This document shows positions 1 to 8,652 of a stretch of 64,000 bases of DNA, piece by piece. Below the pieces are notes generated by a model. It worked only from the letters and a program-made list of their open reading frames with translations, was not told the DNA's origin and searched no databases. Made by a program: the position numbers and the translations under genes. The stretch is from Sciscionella marina DSM 45152 (GTDB lineage Bacteria > Actinomycetota > Actinomycetes > Mycobacteriales > Pseudonocardiaceae), in NCBI RefSeq assembly GCF_000379465.1, contig NZ_KB905403.1:254452-318451 (forward strand). Direction: 5' to 3'. How positions within the stretch are numbered: position 1 is the first letter of the stretch; each line of letters begins with the position of its first letter.

Positions 1-87
1 GAGGGGCGCACGCAGGGTAATGGCGCGCCGCACGCTATGTGTCCCCGCCGAGGGGGCCGGAGTCTCGAATCGCCCAAACCGCGCGCA

Positions 88-1083
88 CTAGGGAAACTGT
101 CGGTGCAGATAATCGGCGAGTGCGGCGATCGCATCGGGATTGCGCGGGCTCTCCACCAGCGCCGCATAGGGCAGCGCGAAGAACCGCTTGTTCTTGATCG
201 CGGGTACCGCGGCGATCGTGGGATACCCGAGCAGGAATCGGCGCTTGTCCTCGGCGGTGTGCTGCTGACCGGAGTCGTAGTCGTTGATGAGCACCACATC
301 GGGTTCGCGCTCGGCGACGGGTTCCCACTGGTAGCGCACCCAGGTGTCCGGGCTGTCCGCGAAGATGTTGCGCCCGCCCGCTTTCTCGATGATCTCGTTC
401 GCCGCGGCGTACCGGCCAGCGCTGGTCGGCGCGTCGGTACCGGAGTCGTAGAGGAACACCTTCGGCTGTGGCCGGTTCTTCGGGATCCGGGCCTGCGCCT
501 CGGCGACCTTCTGCTGATACCCGGTGATGAGCCGATTCGCCCGGTCTTGCACCTTGAACAGTTTCCCGAGGTTCCGGATATCGGTGTAGAGGGCCTGCAA
601 GGGCGCCATGATGCCGCGATGCGAGCCGTTCCGGCAGGATTCGCTGAGCAGGTAGCTCTTGATGCCCTGCTTCGCCAGTGTTTCCGGGGTCACCCCACTG
701 GCCTGGCTGAACCCGTAGGACCAGCCGGCGAACACCAGATCGGCGTTCACCCCCTGCGCGGTCTCGGTGTTGAGTTTCTTGCCGAGTTTGCGGGTCTTCG
801 CGAAATCGGCACGCCACGGCGAGGTCTCCAGTCCGCGGGCGTCCTCGTTCATGGTGTATCCGGCGAGCCGGTCGCGCAGGCCGAGGGCGAACATGATCTC
901 GGTGATCCCGATGTCATTGGTCACCACGCGTTGCGGGGTGCGGTCGAAGGTCGTCTGCTTGCCGCAGTTGGTGATGGTGACCGGGGCGGCCGGGGAACTC
1001 GGCGCGGCCGATTCGATCGTGGCCCCGCAGCCGGCGAGCAGCAGACCCGCGCACGCGGCCGCGGTGATCCGGGCGATTCTCAT
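88..1083 (-). CDS. btuF: ABC transporter substrate-binding lipoprotein, probably cobalamin-binding (BtuF-like)
   Basis: A 331-residue protein with a lipoprotein signal: a basic N-terminus, a hydrophobic stretch and the lipobox LLLAGC with the lipidated Cys at residue 19. The rest has the helical-backbone periplasmic-binding fold of siderophore/B12 binding proteins (TroA/FepB class). It should sit outside the membrane and deliver ligand to the permease. Its ATG overlaps the stop of the ATPase gene in an ATGA, so it is the third gene of the operon read from 2878. Sequence alone would leave iron-siderophore or cobamide as options; the cobalamin riboswitch ahead of the operon (2915-3050) makes cobalamin or a cobinamide precursor the better guess. 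Confidence 0.8.
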   Translation of the reverse strand: MRIARITAAACAGLLLAGCGATIESAAPSSPAAPVTITNCGKQTTFDRTPQRVVTNDIGITEIMFALGLRDRLAGYTMNEDARGLETSPWRADFAKTRKLGKKLNTETAQGVNADLVFAGWSYGFSQASGVTPETLAKQGIKSYLLSESCRNGSHRGIMAPLQALYTDIRNLGKLFKVQDRANRLITGYQQKVAEAQARIPKNRPQPKVFLYDSGTDAPTSAGRYAAANEIIEKAGGRNIFADSPDTWVRYQWEPVAEREPDVVLINDYDSGQQHTAEDKRRFLLGYPTIAAVPAIKNKRFFALPYAALVESPRNPDAIAALADYLHRQFP

Positions 1084-1844
1084 GGGTTCTCCTCGATGGT
1101 GGAATACAGCAGCTGGGGCGTCCCGGTTCGCGGATGGTCGACGAGGTCCGCGCGCACCCCGAATATCTCGGCGATGAGCTCGGGGCGCAGTACCTCCGCC
1201 GGGGTTCCCGAGGCGGCGAGCGCACCGGAACGCAGCACGTAGAGGCGATCACAGTAGTGCGCCGCGAGGTTCAGGTCGTGCAGGGCGAGCAGCACGGTGA
1301 CCCCGGCGGCGCGCACCGTATCGAGCACTTCGAGCTGATGGCGCACGTCCAGGTGGTTGGTCGGCTCGTCCAGCACGAGCACCCGCGGCCGCTGAGCCAG
1401 TGCCCGGGCGATGAGCACCCGCTGGCGTTCCCCGCCGGAGAGGGTCTGGAATCCGCGGGTGGCCAGGTGTTCGGCGCGCACCGTGCGCAGTGCCTCGGCG
1501 CAGTGCCGCTCGTCCTCTCCGGTCTCACGGGCGAACGGCTTCTGGTGCGGGATCCGGCCCATCGCGACGATCTCGGTGACCGTGAAGTCGTGGGTCACAC
1601 TGGATTCCTGGGTGAGCGCGGCAAGCCGGCGTGCGGACTCCTTCGGATGCAGCGACTCCAGCTCGTCCCCGCCGAGCAGTACGGTGCCCGTCGCCGGGCG
1701 CAGCGCGCGGTAGGCACAGCGCAGGGTGGTGGACTTGCCGCTGCCGTTCGGCCCGACGAGGCCGACGATCTCGCCCTCGCCAGCGTGCAGGGTGAGCCCG
1801 TGCAGGATCGCGGGAACGGTGACCGAGTCCAGTTCGAGGTGCAT
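1080..1844 (-). CDS. btuD: ABC transporter ATP-binding protein of the B12/siderophore class (BtuD-like)
   Basis: A 254-residue ATPase that powers import through the adjacent permease. Walker A GPNGSGKST is at residues 31-39, the signature LSGGERQRV near 134-142, and Walker B with VLVLDEPTNH near 152-160, all intact. The ATG at 1844 overlaps the permease stop as ATGA and fits the family start; longer readings upstream run through the permease gene in another frame. The C-terminal part has the usual regulatory extension of FecE/BtuD proteins. Translational coupling on both sides says it works only with its two neighbours. Confidence 0.85.
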   Translation of the reverse strand: MHLELDSVTVPAILHGLTLHAGEGEIVGLVGPNGSGKSTTLRCAYRALRPATGTVLLGGDELESLHPKESARRLAALTQESSVTHDFTVTEIVAMGRIPHQKPFARETGEDERHCAEALRTVRAEHLATRGFQTLSGGERQRVLIARALAQRPRVLVLDEPTNHLDVRHQLEVLDTVRAAGVTVLLALHDLNLAAHYCDRLYVLRSGALAASGTPAEVLRPELIAEIFGVRADLVDHPRTGTPQLLYSTIEENP

Positions 1845-2878
1845 CACTGACCTCCGAACTGGTAGCTGCGGCGGCGGAGCAGGAGCAGGAAGGACGGCAC
1901 CCCGAGGACCGCGGTCAGCACGCCGAGCGGCAGCTCCTCCGGCGCGGCCAGGGTTCTCGAGGCCACGTCCACCCAGATCAGGAAGCAGGCACCGGCGAGC
2001 GGGGCGATGGCGAGCACCTTGCGGTGATCGGCCCCGGTGACCATGCGCACCAGGTGCGGGAGCATCAGCCCGACGAATCCGATCGCCCCGCTGACCGCGA
2101 CGAGCACCCCGGTGAGCAGCGCGCAGACCACGAACAGCCGCACCCGCAGTCTGCCCGCCGGTACGCCGAGCGTCGCCGCGGTCTCGTCGCCCATGGCCAG
2201 TGCGTTGAGCCCGCGCCCGCACAGCCACAGGTAGCCGCTGCCGAGCAGCACCGCGATCGCGGCGATCGGCAGCGAGCCCCAGTTCGCCCCGGCGAGGCTG
2301 CCCATCAGCCAGAACAGTACGTCTCGCGCGGCATCGGCGCTCGGCGCGCGGAACACGATCAGCGTGGTGATCGCGGAGAACCCGTAGGCGAGCGCGGTCC
2401 CGCACAGCACCAGCCGCAGCGGGGTGAGCCCGTGCCGGGTGCGCGCCACCAGATAGACGATCGCGCTCGCGAGCAGCGCGCCGAGAAAGGCCGCGGTGGA
2501 CAGCGCGTACAGGCCGAGCCCGGCGAGCAGGCCGAAGATCGAGACCGCGGCGGCACCGACAGAGGCACCGGAGGAGATACCGAGCACGAAGGGATCGGCG
2601 AGCGGGTTGCGCACCACGGCCTGGATGGCGACCCCGACCACCGAGAGGCCAGCGCCGACCACCGCGGCGAGCAGGGTGCGTGGCAGGCGGGTCTGCATGA
2701 CGATGTTGTCCGCCCCGGCGAGGCTGTTCGGCAGACTGCCACCGAATGTTTCGCCCGCCAGAATGTGCAGTACGTCACCGAATGATAAGGACGCTGCCCC
2801 GAATGTGGTTCCGCACACAACGGAAATGACGAGTGCCGGGATAAGGAAAAGTGCGATGGCACACGTTCGATATCGCAT
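1844..2878 (-). CDS. btuC: FecCD-family ABC permease, probably for cobalamin (BtuC-like)
   Basis: A 344-residue membrane protein of the FecCD/BtuC family, about ten transmembrane segments. It has the family's PLADPFVLGISSGAS-type loop near the start and GFVGLMLPHLVR near the end, the latter being the coupling helix that contacts the ATPase. The first residues, MRYRTC, open directly into a hydrophobic helix, so ATG 2878 is preferred over longer readings that would run into the riboswitch. It is the first gene of the btuC-btuD-btuF operon and lies about 40 bases downstream of the cobalamin riboswitch. A single permease gene suggests it works as a homodimer. Confidence 0.87.
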   Translation of the reverse strand: MRYRTCAIALFLIPALVISVVCGTTFGAASLSFGDVLHILAGETFGGSLPNSLAGADNIVMQTRLPRTLLAAVVGAGLSVVGVAIQAVVRNPLADPFVLGISSGASVGAAAVSIFGLLAGLGLYALSTAAFLGALLASAIVYLVARTRHGLTPLRLVLCGTALAYGFSAITTLIVFRAPSADAARDVLFWLMGSLAGANWGSLPIAAIAVLLGSGYLWLCGRGLNALAMGDETAATLGVPAGRLRVRLFVVCALLTGVLVAVSGAIGFVGLMLPHLVRMVTGADHRKVLAIAPLAGACFLIWVDVASRTLAAPEELPLGVLTAVLGVPSFLLLLRRRSYQFGGQ

Positions 2879-2914
2879 ATTGCTCCATTTCCGCAGACCT
2901 CGACGGGTTGGAGC

Positions 2915-3050
2915 CGAGCACGCTCGATGCGGGTATTCGGGCTTGTCCCAAGGGTTTTGGGGCCTACCGTTGCGGGTCAGCGCCGGAGTTCGACCGGACT
3001 TCCCCCGCATCGCGCGGTGGTCAGCGATCGGCGATGTTACACGGTTTCGA
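2915..3050 (-). ncRNA. Cobalamin (B12) riboswitch
   Basis: On the minus strand this leader carries the B12-box core: GGGAAGTCCGGT at about 3005-2994, then ACTCCGGCGCTGACCCGCA at about 2990-2972, a near-exact match to the conserved cobalamin riboswitch core. The 3' element AAGCCCGAATACCCGCATC follows at 2943-2925, matching the usual AAG-CAGGA-ACC-GCC element. The flanks GATGCGGG and CCCGCATC pair with each other. It lies directly upstream of the FecCD permease, so B12 binding should lower expression of the uptake operon. Exact ends are approximate. Confidence 0.9.
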
Positions 3051-3085
3051 CGGGTGAGTGAGGTCACCACGCTCAGCGGTTACGA

Positions 3086-3105
3086 ACCCGAAATATTTAT
3101 CGGGT
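3086..3105 (-). promoter_or_regulatory. AT-rich palindrome upstream of the riboswitch, promoter region
   Basis: ACCCGA and TCGGGT flank an AATATTTA core, an island of A/T in a GC-rich region, placed where the promoter of the B12 operon leader is expected. It could be a -10 region with an overlapping operator, or the outer stem of the leader. No iron-box (IdeR/DmdR1) sequence was found here. Confidence 0.35.
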
Positions 3106-3224
3106 ACGTGACGATCTACTAGGTGTACGGACCAATTCAAGACGGCAGTCGGATGCTTGGTCAGGCCTCGGCGAGAGCGGTTGTCCGGCCGACCCGACGT
3201 GACGTGTGAGACGAGGAGGAAGCA

Positions 3225-3347
3225 ATGGCAGCGGTTTGGGTATCTTTCGCGATCGAGGGCGGCGCGGCAGTTGCTGTTTCGGCGACACTGGCGAAGTGGG
3301 CACGTAAGGGCTTCACTCTTCGCGGTGCGCGTCACCCGCAGAACTGA
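3225..3347 (+). CDS. Small hypothetical protein, 40 residues
   Basis: The reading frame starts with ATG at 3225 behind a strong ribosome-binding site (GAGGAGGAAGCA, directly upstream) and ends in TGA at 3345-3347. The peptide begins MAAVWVSFAIEGGAAVAVSA, is hydrophobic in its first half and ends basic (WARKGFTLRGARHPQN), so it may insert into or lie on the membrane. It sits between the divergently read B12 leader and a terminator hairpin at 3358-3393. I recognise no family. The strong Shine-Dalgarno and clean stop before the terminator are the case for its being real; its short length is the case against. Confidence 0.45.
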   Translation: MAAVWVSFAIEGGAAVAVSATLAKWARKGFTLRGARHPQN

Positions 3348-3357
3348 GCTCGAGAAA

Positions 3358-3393
3358 ACGGTGCCCCCGGATCGCGTGATCCGGGGGCACCGT
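3358..3393 (-). terminator. Intrinsic terminator hairpin for the MHS transporter gene
   Basis: A perfect 16-bp stem, ACGGTGCCCCCGGATC / GATCCGGGGGCACCGT, with a 4-base loop. On the minus strand the stem is followed by TTTTC, so it terminates the transporter gene that ends at 3408; it also closes the small plus-strand reading frame. Confidence 0.8.
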
Positions 3394-3407
3394 CGTATCC
3401 GGGCGGG

Positions 3408-4790
3408 TTACTTCGAGCCCGCGGGGTTCAGCTCGGAATCGAGCTGCCCCTCGTTGTTGATCTTGTCCATCGGCACGCCCTTGGTCTCCGGCATGAACAG
3501 GATCGCCGGGAGAGCCACGAGCGCGGAGAGCATGATGTAGAAGGCCGGGATCTCGTTCACCCCGGTCGCCTTGATCAGTGCCTCCACGAGCAGCGGGGCG
3601 GTACCGGCGAACACCGCCGTCGAGACGTTGTAGCTGATCGCGAACGCGCCATAGCGAACCCTGGTCGGGAACATGGCGGGGAAGGTCGAGCCGATGACCG
3701 CGAGGATCAGCACCAGCAGCAGACCCAGGATGCCGAAGCCGACTCCGAGCAACAGCATCGATTTCTGCTGCATCAGCCAGAATGCCGGATAGCTGAGCAC
3801 CACCAGCCCGATGGCCGCGGTGATCAGGATCGGCCTGCGCCCGATGCGGTCGGAGAACGCGCCGATGAAGCCGATCACGGCCATCTGGCAGAGCTCCACG
3901 ATGATGATCACCCAGGACGAACCGTCCGCGGAGAAGCCGAGGTGATCCTGCATGTACGAGGGCATGTAGGTCAGCAGCAGGTAGTCGGCGATGTTCAGCA
4001 TGAACACGATGCAGAACAGCTTGACCAGCATCCGCCAGTTGTTCTGGAAGATCTCGCGCAGCGGTGCCTTCTCGGAGCGCTGCCCGGCGGCCTCCAGCCT
4101 GCGGAACTCCGGGGTGTCCTCGAGCCGCGAGCGCAGGTAGAGCCCGATCAGCCCGAGTGGGACCGAGACGAAGAACGGAATACGCCAGCCCCAGTCGAGC
4201 ATCGCGTCCTTGCCGACGATGCCGAGCATGGCGAACACCACGATCTGGCCGAGCACGTATCCGGTCAGGGTGCCGAACTCGAGGAAGCTGCCCCAGAACC
4301 CGCGGCGCTTGGTCGGGGCGTACTCCGCGATGAAGGTCGCCGCCCCGCCGTACTCACCGCCGGTGGAGAACCCCTGGATCAGGCGCAGCAACAGCAGCAG
4401 GATCGGTGCCAGTATGCCCACGCTGTACCCGTCACTGGAGTAGGAGGGCAGCGCGCCCACCAGACCGGTACAGCCGGCCATCAGGACGATGGTGATGGAC
4501 AGGACCCGGCGGCGGCCGAGCTTGTCACCGAGCGGGCCCCAGAACAGACCGCCGAACGGCCGGACGATGAATCCCGCGGCCAGGGTCATCAGTGAGTAGA
4601 GCAGCGCGTTGGTGCCCTCACCGGGAAAGAAGTGGGTGCCGACGGCGGTGGTGACCATCCCGGCGGTGAAGACACTGTAGTCGTACCACTCGGTCGCGTT
4701 CCCCATCGCCGATGCCCAGACCGCTCTGCGTACGGTCCGTTCGTCCACCCCAGGTTGTGCGGTGCCCCCCGTAGCGTCAGCTGTCGTCAT
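3408..4790 (-). CDS. MFS transporter, metabolite:H+ symporter (MHS/ProP-like) family
   Basis: A 460-residue, twelve-helix secondary transporter. The N-terminal signature GNATEWYDY (residues 30-38) is typical of the MHS branch (ProP, ShiA, KgtP, citrate and betaine carriers). The loop between helices 2 and 3 has GDKLGRRR and its second-half copy is DRIGRRP. RLIQGFSTGGEYGGAA is the conserved helix-5 region of this branch. Substrate is not readable; proline/betaine, dicarboxylates or an aromatic acid are all possible. It is a single gene with its own promoter (4858-4885) and terminator (3358-3393). Confidence 0.85.
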   Translation of the reverse strand: MTTADATGGTAQPGVDERTVRRAVWASAMGNATEWYDYSVFTAGMVTTAVGTHFFPGEGTNALLYSLMTLAAGFIVRPFGGLFWGPLGDKLGRRRVLSITIVLMAGCTGLVGALPSYSSDGYSVGILAPILLLLLRLIQGFSTGGEYGGAATFIAEYAPTKRRGFWGSFLEFGTLTGYVLGQIVVFAMLGIVGKDAMLDWGWRIPFFVSVPLGLIGLYLRSRLEDTPEFRRLEAAGQRSEKAPLREIFQNNWRMLVKLFCIVFMLNIADYLLLTYMPSYMQDHLGFSADGSSWVIIIVELCQMAVIGFIGAFSDRIGRRPILITAAIGLVVLSYPAFWLMQQKSMLLLGVGFGILGLLLVLILAVIGSTFPAMFPTRVRYGAFAISYNVSTAVFAGTAPLLVEALIKATGVNEIPAFYIMLSALVALPAILFMPETKGVPMDKINNEGQLDSELNPAGSK

Positions 4791-4857
4791 ACTCGCCCCT
4801 GATCGTCTTGGTAGCTGCGTTGCTGCCGACTGACCCTAGGGGAACGTTCGCCCGATC

Positions 4858-4885
4858 GCACTACCAACGCATTTCGGATTGTCAA
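4858..4885 (-). promoter_or_regulatory. Probable promoter of the MHS transporter gene
   Basis: On the minus strand a TTGACA -35 hexamer (4885-4880) is followed after 16 bases by TAGTGC (4863-4858) as a weak -10. The transcript would start roughly 60 bases ahead of the ATG at 4790. An inverted TTGT/ACAA overlaps the -35. Confidence 0.4.
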
Positions 4886-4942
4886 CTTTCTACAACTTCG
4901 CTGACCTGGGGTCAGTGCCTGTTCGCGGAGGGTCGACGATCG

Positions 4943-5941
4943 TCAGTTCCGGAACATTCCGGCGACCAGTTCCAGGGAGCGGAGGCGGTCCTTCTGGTAG
5001 TACAACGAGTTGGTCACCATCAGCTCGTCCGCTCGTGTCGCCTCGAGCAGCTCCGCGATTCCATCACGCACGGTAGCAGGTGACCCGATGATCTGTGTCG
5101 ACATCCGTTCCTGGATGAACGCGTGGTCCGTCTCCGTGTAGGGGTACGCGTCCGTCTCCTCCGGGGTTGGCAGCTTGCCGGGGTTGCCTTGGCGCAGCCG
5201 GAGGAACTGCAGCGCGCCCGGCCGGGCCATCTCCTGCGCGTATCCATCGTCATCGGCGCAGAACACCGCGGCCGCGACCATCGCGTGTGGACGTTCCAGC
5301 TCCGGGGAGGGGCGGAAATTCTCCCGGTACAGCTTCAGCGCGGGCAGCGTGTTCGCCGCGCTGAAGTGGTGCGCGAAGGCGAACGGGATCCCGAGCAGCC
5401 CGGCGACCTGCGCGGAGTAGCCACTCGAGCCGAGCAGCCACAGCGGCGGCCGGTTACCGGGGGCCGGGACCGCGGTGATCCCGTCCGATTCGGCCTCGAA
5501 GAAGTCGATGAGCTGGCGCAGCTGCTGCGGGAAGTCCTCCGCGGAGAGCCCGGCCGCGGACCGGCGCAGCGCCGCCGCGGTCGCCGGATCGGTGCCCGGC
5601 GCGCGCCCGATCCCGAGGTCGATGCGGTCCGGATGCATCGCGGTGAGCAGGCCGAACTGCTCGGCGACGACCAGCGGCGGGTGGTTGGGCAGCATCACTC
5701 CACCGGAGCCGACCCGGATGCGCTCGGTCGCGTCCGCCAGGTGCCCGATCAGCACCGAGGGGGCCGAGCTCGCGATGCCCGGCATGTTGTGGTGCTCGGC
5801 GACCCAGTATCGGGTGAACCCGAGCCGCTCGGCGTGCCGGATCGCTTCGGTCGAGTTGGTGATTGCCTCGCTCGCGGTCGAACCGCTCGTCACGGGGGCG
5901 AGGTCGAGTACCGAGAGGGGAATGGAAAACGGTGCATGCAC
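4943..5941 (-). CDS. LLM-class (luciferase-like) flavin-dependent oxidoreductase
   Basis: A 332-residue TIM-barrel protein of the bacterial luciferase-like monooxygenase class, group 1. It opens with [14 protein letters not shown] and has [12 protein letters not shown] near residue 45, the [11 protein letters not shown] and [23 protein letters not shown] strand-loops and the [12 protein letters not shown] flavin-phosphate loop. Such proteins use reduced FMN or F420 on unknown small substrates. GTG 5941 is chosen because the conserved start of the family follows at once; upstream sequence in frame is Arg/Gly-rich and unlike coding. It follows the L,D-transpeptidase gene by 53 bases but no functional link is evident. 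Confidence 0.82.
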   Translation of the reverse strand: MHAPFSIPLSVLDLAPVTSGSTASEAITNSTEAIRHAERLGFTRYWVAEHHNMPGIASSAPSVLIGHLADATERIRVGSGGVMLPNHPPLVVAEQFGLLTAMHPDRIDLGIGRAPGTDPATAAALRRSAAGLSAEDFPQQLRQLIDFFEAESDGITAVPAPGNRPPLWLLGSSGYSAQVAGLLGIPFAFAHHFSAANTLPALKLYRENFRPSPELERPHAMVAAAVFCADDDGYAQEMARPGALQFLRLRQGNPGKLPTPEETDAYPYTETDHAFIQERMSTQIIGSPATVRDGIAELLEATRADELMVTNSLYYQKDRLRSLELVAGMFRN

Positions 5942-5994
5942 GGCCGTTCCAACGCCCGCGCACGCACCGCGAATTCCTGTCCGTATGGCTCTTT

Positions 5995-7236
5995 CTAGCC
6001 GCCGCTGCCGACCGCGGACTTCTTCTGCCACTGATCCCAGGGGATCGCCCAGTCGTAGAAGTCCCCGTCCGCGCTGCCGAGCTTCGCGTTCGAGCCGGTG
6101 ATCTCGACCGGGTCACCGATCTGCGCGAAGTCGTAGTACTGCTTCGCGCGGGTGTTGCTCAGGTTCACGCAGCCGTGCGAGACGTTGGTGGACCCCTGTG
6201 CCCAGGTCGACTCGGGCAGCGCGTGGATGAACTCGCCGTTGTTCGAGATCCGCACCGCCCAGTGCACGGGCAGGTCCTCGTAGCCGCCACGCGGGTTGTT
6301 CATCAGGTAGGTCGAGTGCTTGGACATCACGACGTGGGTGCCGCTGCGGGTGTTGCGCCAGAGCACCGAGTCCAGCCCGTAGCTCGCCGGGTAGTCCTCG
6401 ATCATCTTGCCGTCCTTGAACACCTGCATGCGGTGGGTGTCCGTGTCGCCCTTGACGATCTGCGAGGAGCCGATCTTGAACGCGCTCGACACGTCGTCCG
6501 AGCCGAACTTGCCGTTGCCCATGTCGAGGCCGTAGAGCTTGGCGCTGACCTTCACCGTGGTGCCCGGCTCCCAGTAGCCCTTCGGCCGCCAGTGCACCGA
6601 GGAACCGTCCAGCCAGGCCCAGGAGCCCTCGGTGTTGTTCGAGGTCTCCACCTTGAGCGCCTTCTCCACATCCGCGCGCTTGCTCTGCGGGATCAGGTTC
6701 TGGCCGAAGTCGATCTTGATGGGCATCGCGATGCCGTAGGTCTGGTCGTCGCCGGTGTTGATGTGCCCGCTGACCGTGCTCGTCGGATCGATCGTGGAGA
6801 AGGAACCCTTGACCGGGCTCTGCCGACCGTCGCTGGAGACCATGTTGCCCGACCACGTGTAGGTCTTGCCGTAGCCGAGTGGCTCGGTCGTGGTCCAGGT
6901 GCGGTTCTGCGCGTCCGGCTCCCCCTTGACCTTCGCCCCGCTCGAGGAGTTCAGTGCCACATCCGCGAGCGAACCGTTCTGCACGCTGAGCTTGATCGGC
7001 TGCGTCGGGTTGATCAGCTTCGAACCGTCGCCGGGTTCCTGCTTGAGCTGCACCTGCTTCGCGACTGGGACCGGCGCCTGTCCTTCGTCCTTGCCCCCGG
7101 CGTCCGTACTCCCTTGGCCGCCGCTGCAGGCCGCGAGTGCCACGGCGGTGGTAGCGGTGAACGCGATCGCGAGCAGCCGCCTGTGCGTCCTGCCGCCGCG
7201 CCGCGTCACGTGCCGCGTCGTGCGCTCGACTCCCAT
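5995..7236 (-). CDS. Lipoprotein L,D-transpeptidase (YkuD domain)
   Basis: A 413-residue cell-envelope enzyme that makes 3-3 cross-links in peptidoglycan. It has a twin-basic N-terminus and the lipobox VALAAC with the lipidated Cys at residue 37. Two immunoglobulin-like domains (roughly 80-260) precede the YkuD catalytic domain, in which SHGCVNLS near residues 352-359 carries the catalytic His and Cys. This is the layout of mycobacterial Ldt proteins. ATG 7236 is preferred over an ATG 25 codons upstream: it follows GGGGAAGGGACAAGGA and puts the signal peptide at the start. Family members confer tolerance to penicillins but not carbapenems. Confidence 0.9.
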   Translation of the reverse strand: MGVERTTRHVTRRGGRTHRRLLAIAFTATTAVALAACSGGQGSTDAGGKDEGQAPVPVAKQVQLKQEPGDGSKLINPTQPIKLSVQNGSLADVALNSSSGAKVKGEPDAQNRTWTTTEPLGYGKTYTWSGNMVSSDGRQSPVKGSFSTIDPTSTVSGHINTGDDQTYGIAMPIKIDFGQNLIPQSKRADVEKALKVETSNNTEGSWAWLDGSSVHWRPKGYWEPGTTVKVSAKLYGLDMGNGKFGSDDVSSAFKIGSSQIVKGDTDTHRMQVFKDGKMIEDYPASYGLDSVLWRNTRSGTHVVMSKHSTYLMNNPRGGYEDLPVHWAVRISNNGEFIHALPESTWAQGSTNVSHGCVNLSNTRAKQYYDFAQIGDPVEITGSNAKLGSADGDFYDWAIPWDQWQKKSAVGSGG

Positions 7237-7456
7237 TCCTTGTCCCTTCCCCAAAAAACCCGAATTGCCCGACTTTGATTGTGACGTTTGGCGACACGCT
7301 GCCGTTCGCACATAATACTGTGATAACCATCACGAACGGTTATGCGGGGTCGCCAGGGACTGCCCCAGGCAAGTGAGTCCCGCCTGGATGGCGTGACTTG
7401 CGGTCACTCTACCCAGGGGGAGAGACGAAAACGGACGTCGTTATCGAGGCGTGCTC

Positions 7457-7774
7457 TTACTGGCCGAGCTGCTGATCGGCTTCCCAGGCGAGCCGCTCCT
7501 GTGTCCACTCCTGGATCAGTTCGCGCGGGGAGATTCCGCGCAGCTGCGCCAGCTCGTGCAGTTGCCCGTCCGCGATCGGGTTCAGCCGCACCCGGTAGGA
7601 CAGCGGCTTGCCGAACTGATCACCGCTGGCCGTGGTGTCCGCCTCCGGATTCGGGGCGAGCGCGGCGAGATACGACTCGAGCTCGTGATCGGGCGCGGAA
7701 GGGGTCGGTTCGGGGTCGACGGGGCGGTGTTTCGAAGTCCGGTTCGCCCGTCCGAGAGGAAGTGCCACGCGCAC
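7457..7774 (-). CDS. Small ribbon-helix-helix-like protein
   Basis: About 105 residues from a GTG at 7774 (an in-frame ATG lies further out at 7876). The C-terminal half reads LSYRVRLNPIADGQLHELAQL then GISPRELIQEWTQERLAWE: a short beta strand followed by two helices, the pattern of ribbon-helix-helix DNA-binding domains (Arc/CopG class). The N-terminal half is Pro/Glu-rich and probably disordered. No toxin gene is adjacent, so it is more likely a stand-alone regulator than an antitoxin. The start codon is uncertain. Confidence 0.55.
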   Translation of the reverse strand: MRVALPLGRANRTSKHRPVDPEPTPSAPDHELESYLAALAPNPEADTTASGDQFGKPLSYRVRLNPIADGQLHELAQLRGISPRELIQEWTQERLAWEADQQLGQ

Positions 7775-8102
7775 ACCATAACGGTTTCGTCTCGGCGGGG
7801 TTCGCGGCTCACCGGTCCGGACATGGAGAACCCCCGCGCCAGGGGGAGGAACGCGGGGGTCGGAGGGGATCTCCACAGGTGCTGACCGGGGGGTGTGTCA
7901 GCAAGTGAATTGTGACACGTGAACGCGTAAGACGGCAGTATGTTGACGCAACGAAAATTCTTGCCCTGAGCCCATTCTTGTTGGGTTGAAACTGACTCGG
8001 GCGATTCGACCCGGCGTAGTCGTGCGATTCACTCGCCAGGGGGCTGCACCGTTTACCTGGGAAGGTTAGCCTCGCGGCAGACAGCGAAGGCGGGAGGGTG
8101 GC
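7775..8102. other. Intergenic region with nested inverted repeats
   Basis: Non-coding stretch between the small DNA-binding protein and the 87-residue gene. TGCTGAC (7880-7886) pairs with GTCAGCA (7897-7903), and an alternative pair GTGTCA (7895-7900) / TGACAC (7913-7918) overlaps it, so the two hairpins exclude each other. No known riboswitch core was recognised. The remainder holds nothing I can name. Confidence 0.4.
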
Positions 8103-8366
8103 ATGGAACGCTTCGCCGGATCATCCGAGGTGCGTAGATTCCTCGCACAACAAGACGACGCGATCGGTCGGCAGAACGCCGCGAGTGGCGGTGGCGTGCC
8201 GGCGCAGCGGACCGGGGGCGAACCCGCCCGGGTCTCCGAGCAGGACGTGCACCGCGCGCGGCTCGCCGTGGCGCGCGGTTCCCAGGACGCCGAGGACTGC
8301 AAGCTCCTGCTCGACATGCTCGGTCTGACACCGGGTGACCAGGGCATCGCACCTGTTCGCGAATGA
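8103..8366 (+). CDS. Hypothetical protein, 87 residues
   Basis: ATG 8103 follows GGGAGGGTGGC, a good ribosome-binding site. The protein MERFAGSSEVRRFLAQQDDA is soluble, mixed-charge, with a helical C-terminal part (DVHRARLAVARGSQDAEDCKLLLDM). I know no function; small proteins of this kind are common in actinomycetes. It precedes the tRNA cluster by about 100 bases in the same direction. Confidence 0.6.
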   Translation: MERFAGSSEVRRFLAQQDDAIGRQNAASGGGVPAQRTGGEPARVSEQDVHRARLAVARGSQDAEDCKLLLDMLGLTPGDQGIAPVRE

Positions 8367-8469
8367 TCGCGTACCCCGCTGACGACGCTCACGCGGGGAT
8401 GGCCTAAGCTCTAATCTGCTCGCGGCGCACACCGCCGGGAGCTGGGTCGGTAGGTCCAAGACCCGCCGG

Positions 8470-8542
8470 GCTCCCATCGTCCAGTGGCCTAGGACTCCGC
8501 CCTTTCACGGCGGCAACACGGGTTCGAATCCCGTTGGGAGTA
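8470..8542 (+). tRNA. tRNA-Glu (anticodon UUC)
   Basis: A 73-base cloverleaf: acceptor GCTCCCA pairs with TGGGAGT (one G-U), anticodon loop CTTTCAC with TTC, T-loop GGTTCGAATCC. First of a Glu-Asp-Phe tRNA trio; CCA is not encoded. Confidence 0.96.
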
Positions 8543-8578
8543 CGCTGTGTAAAGGCAGTATGCTGAATTGAATATTCT

Positions 8579-8652
8579 GGCCCTGTGGCGCAGTTGGTTA
8601 GCGCGTCGCCCTGTCACGGCGAAGGTCGCGGGTTCGAGTCCCGTCAGGGTCG
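8579..8652 (+). tRNA. tRNA-Asp (anticodon GUC)
   Basis: A 74-base cloverleaf: acceptor GGCCCTG pairs with CAGGGTC, D-loop AGTTGGTTAGC, anticodon loop CTGTCAC with GTC, T-loop GGTTCGAGTCC. It lies 36 bases after tRNA-Glu; CCA is not encoded. Confidence 0.96.

Noticed and set aside
2879-3105. Iron-box (IdeR/DmdR1) control of the FecCD operon
   Set aside because: No TTAGGTTAGGCTAACC-type palindrome was found, while the B12-box core is explicit.
7237-7456. A c-di-AMP (ydaO) riboswitch ahead of the L,D-transpeptidase
   Set aside because: Such riboswitches often precede actinobacterial cell-wall genes, but the conserved core elements were not seen.
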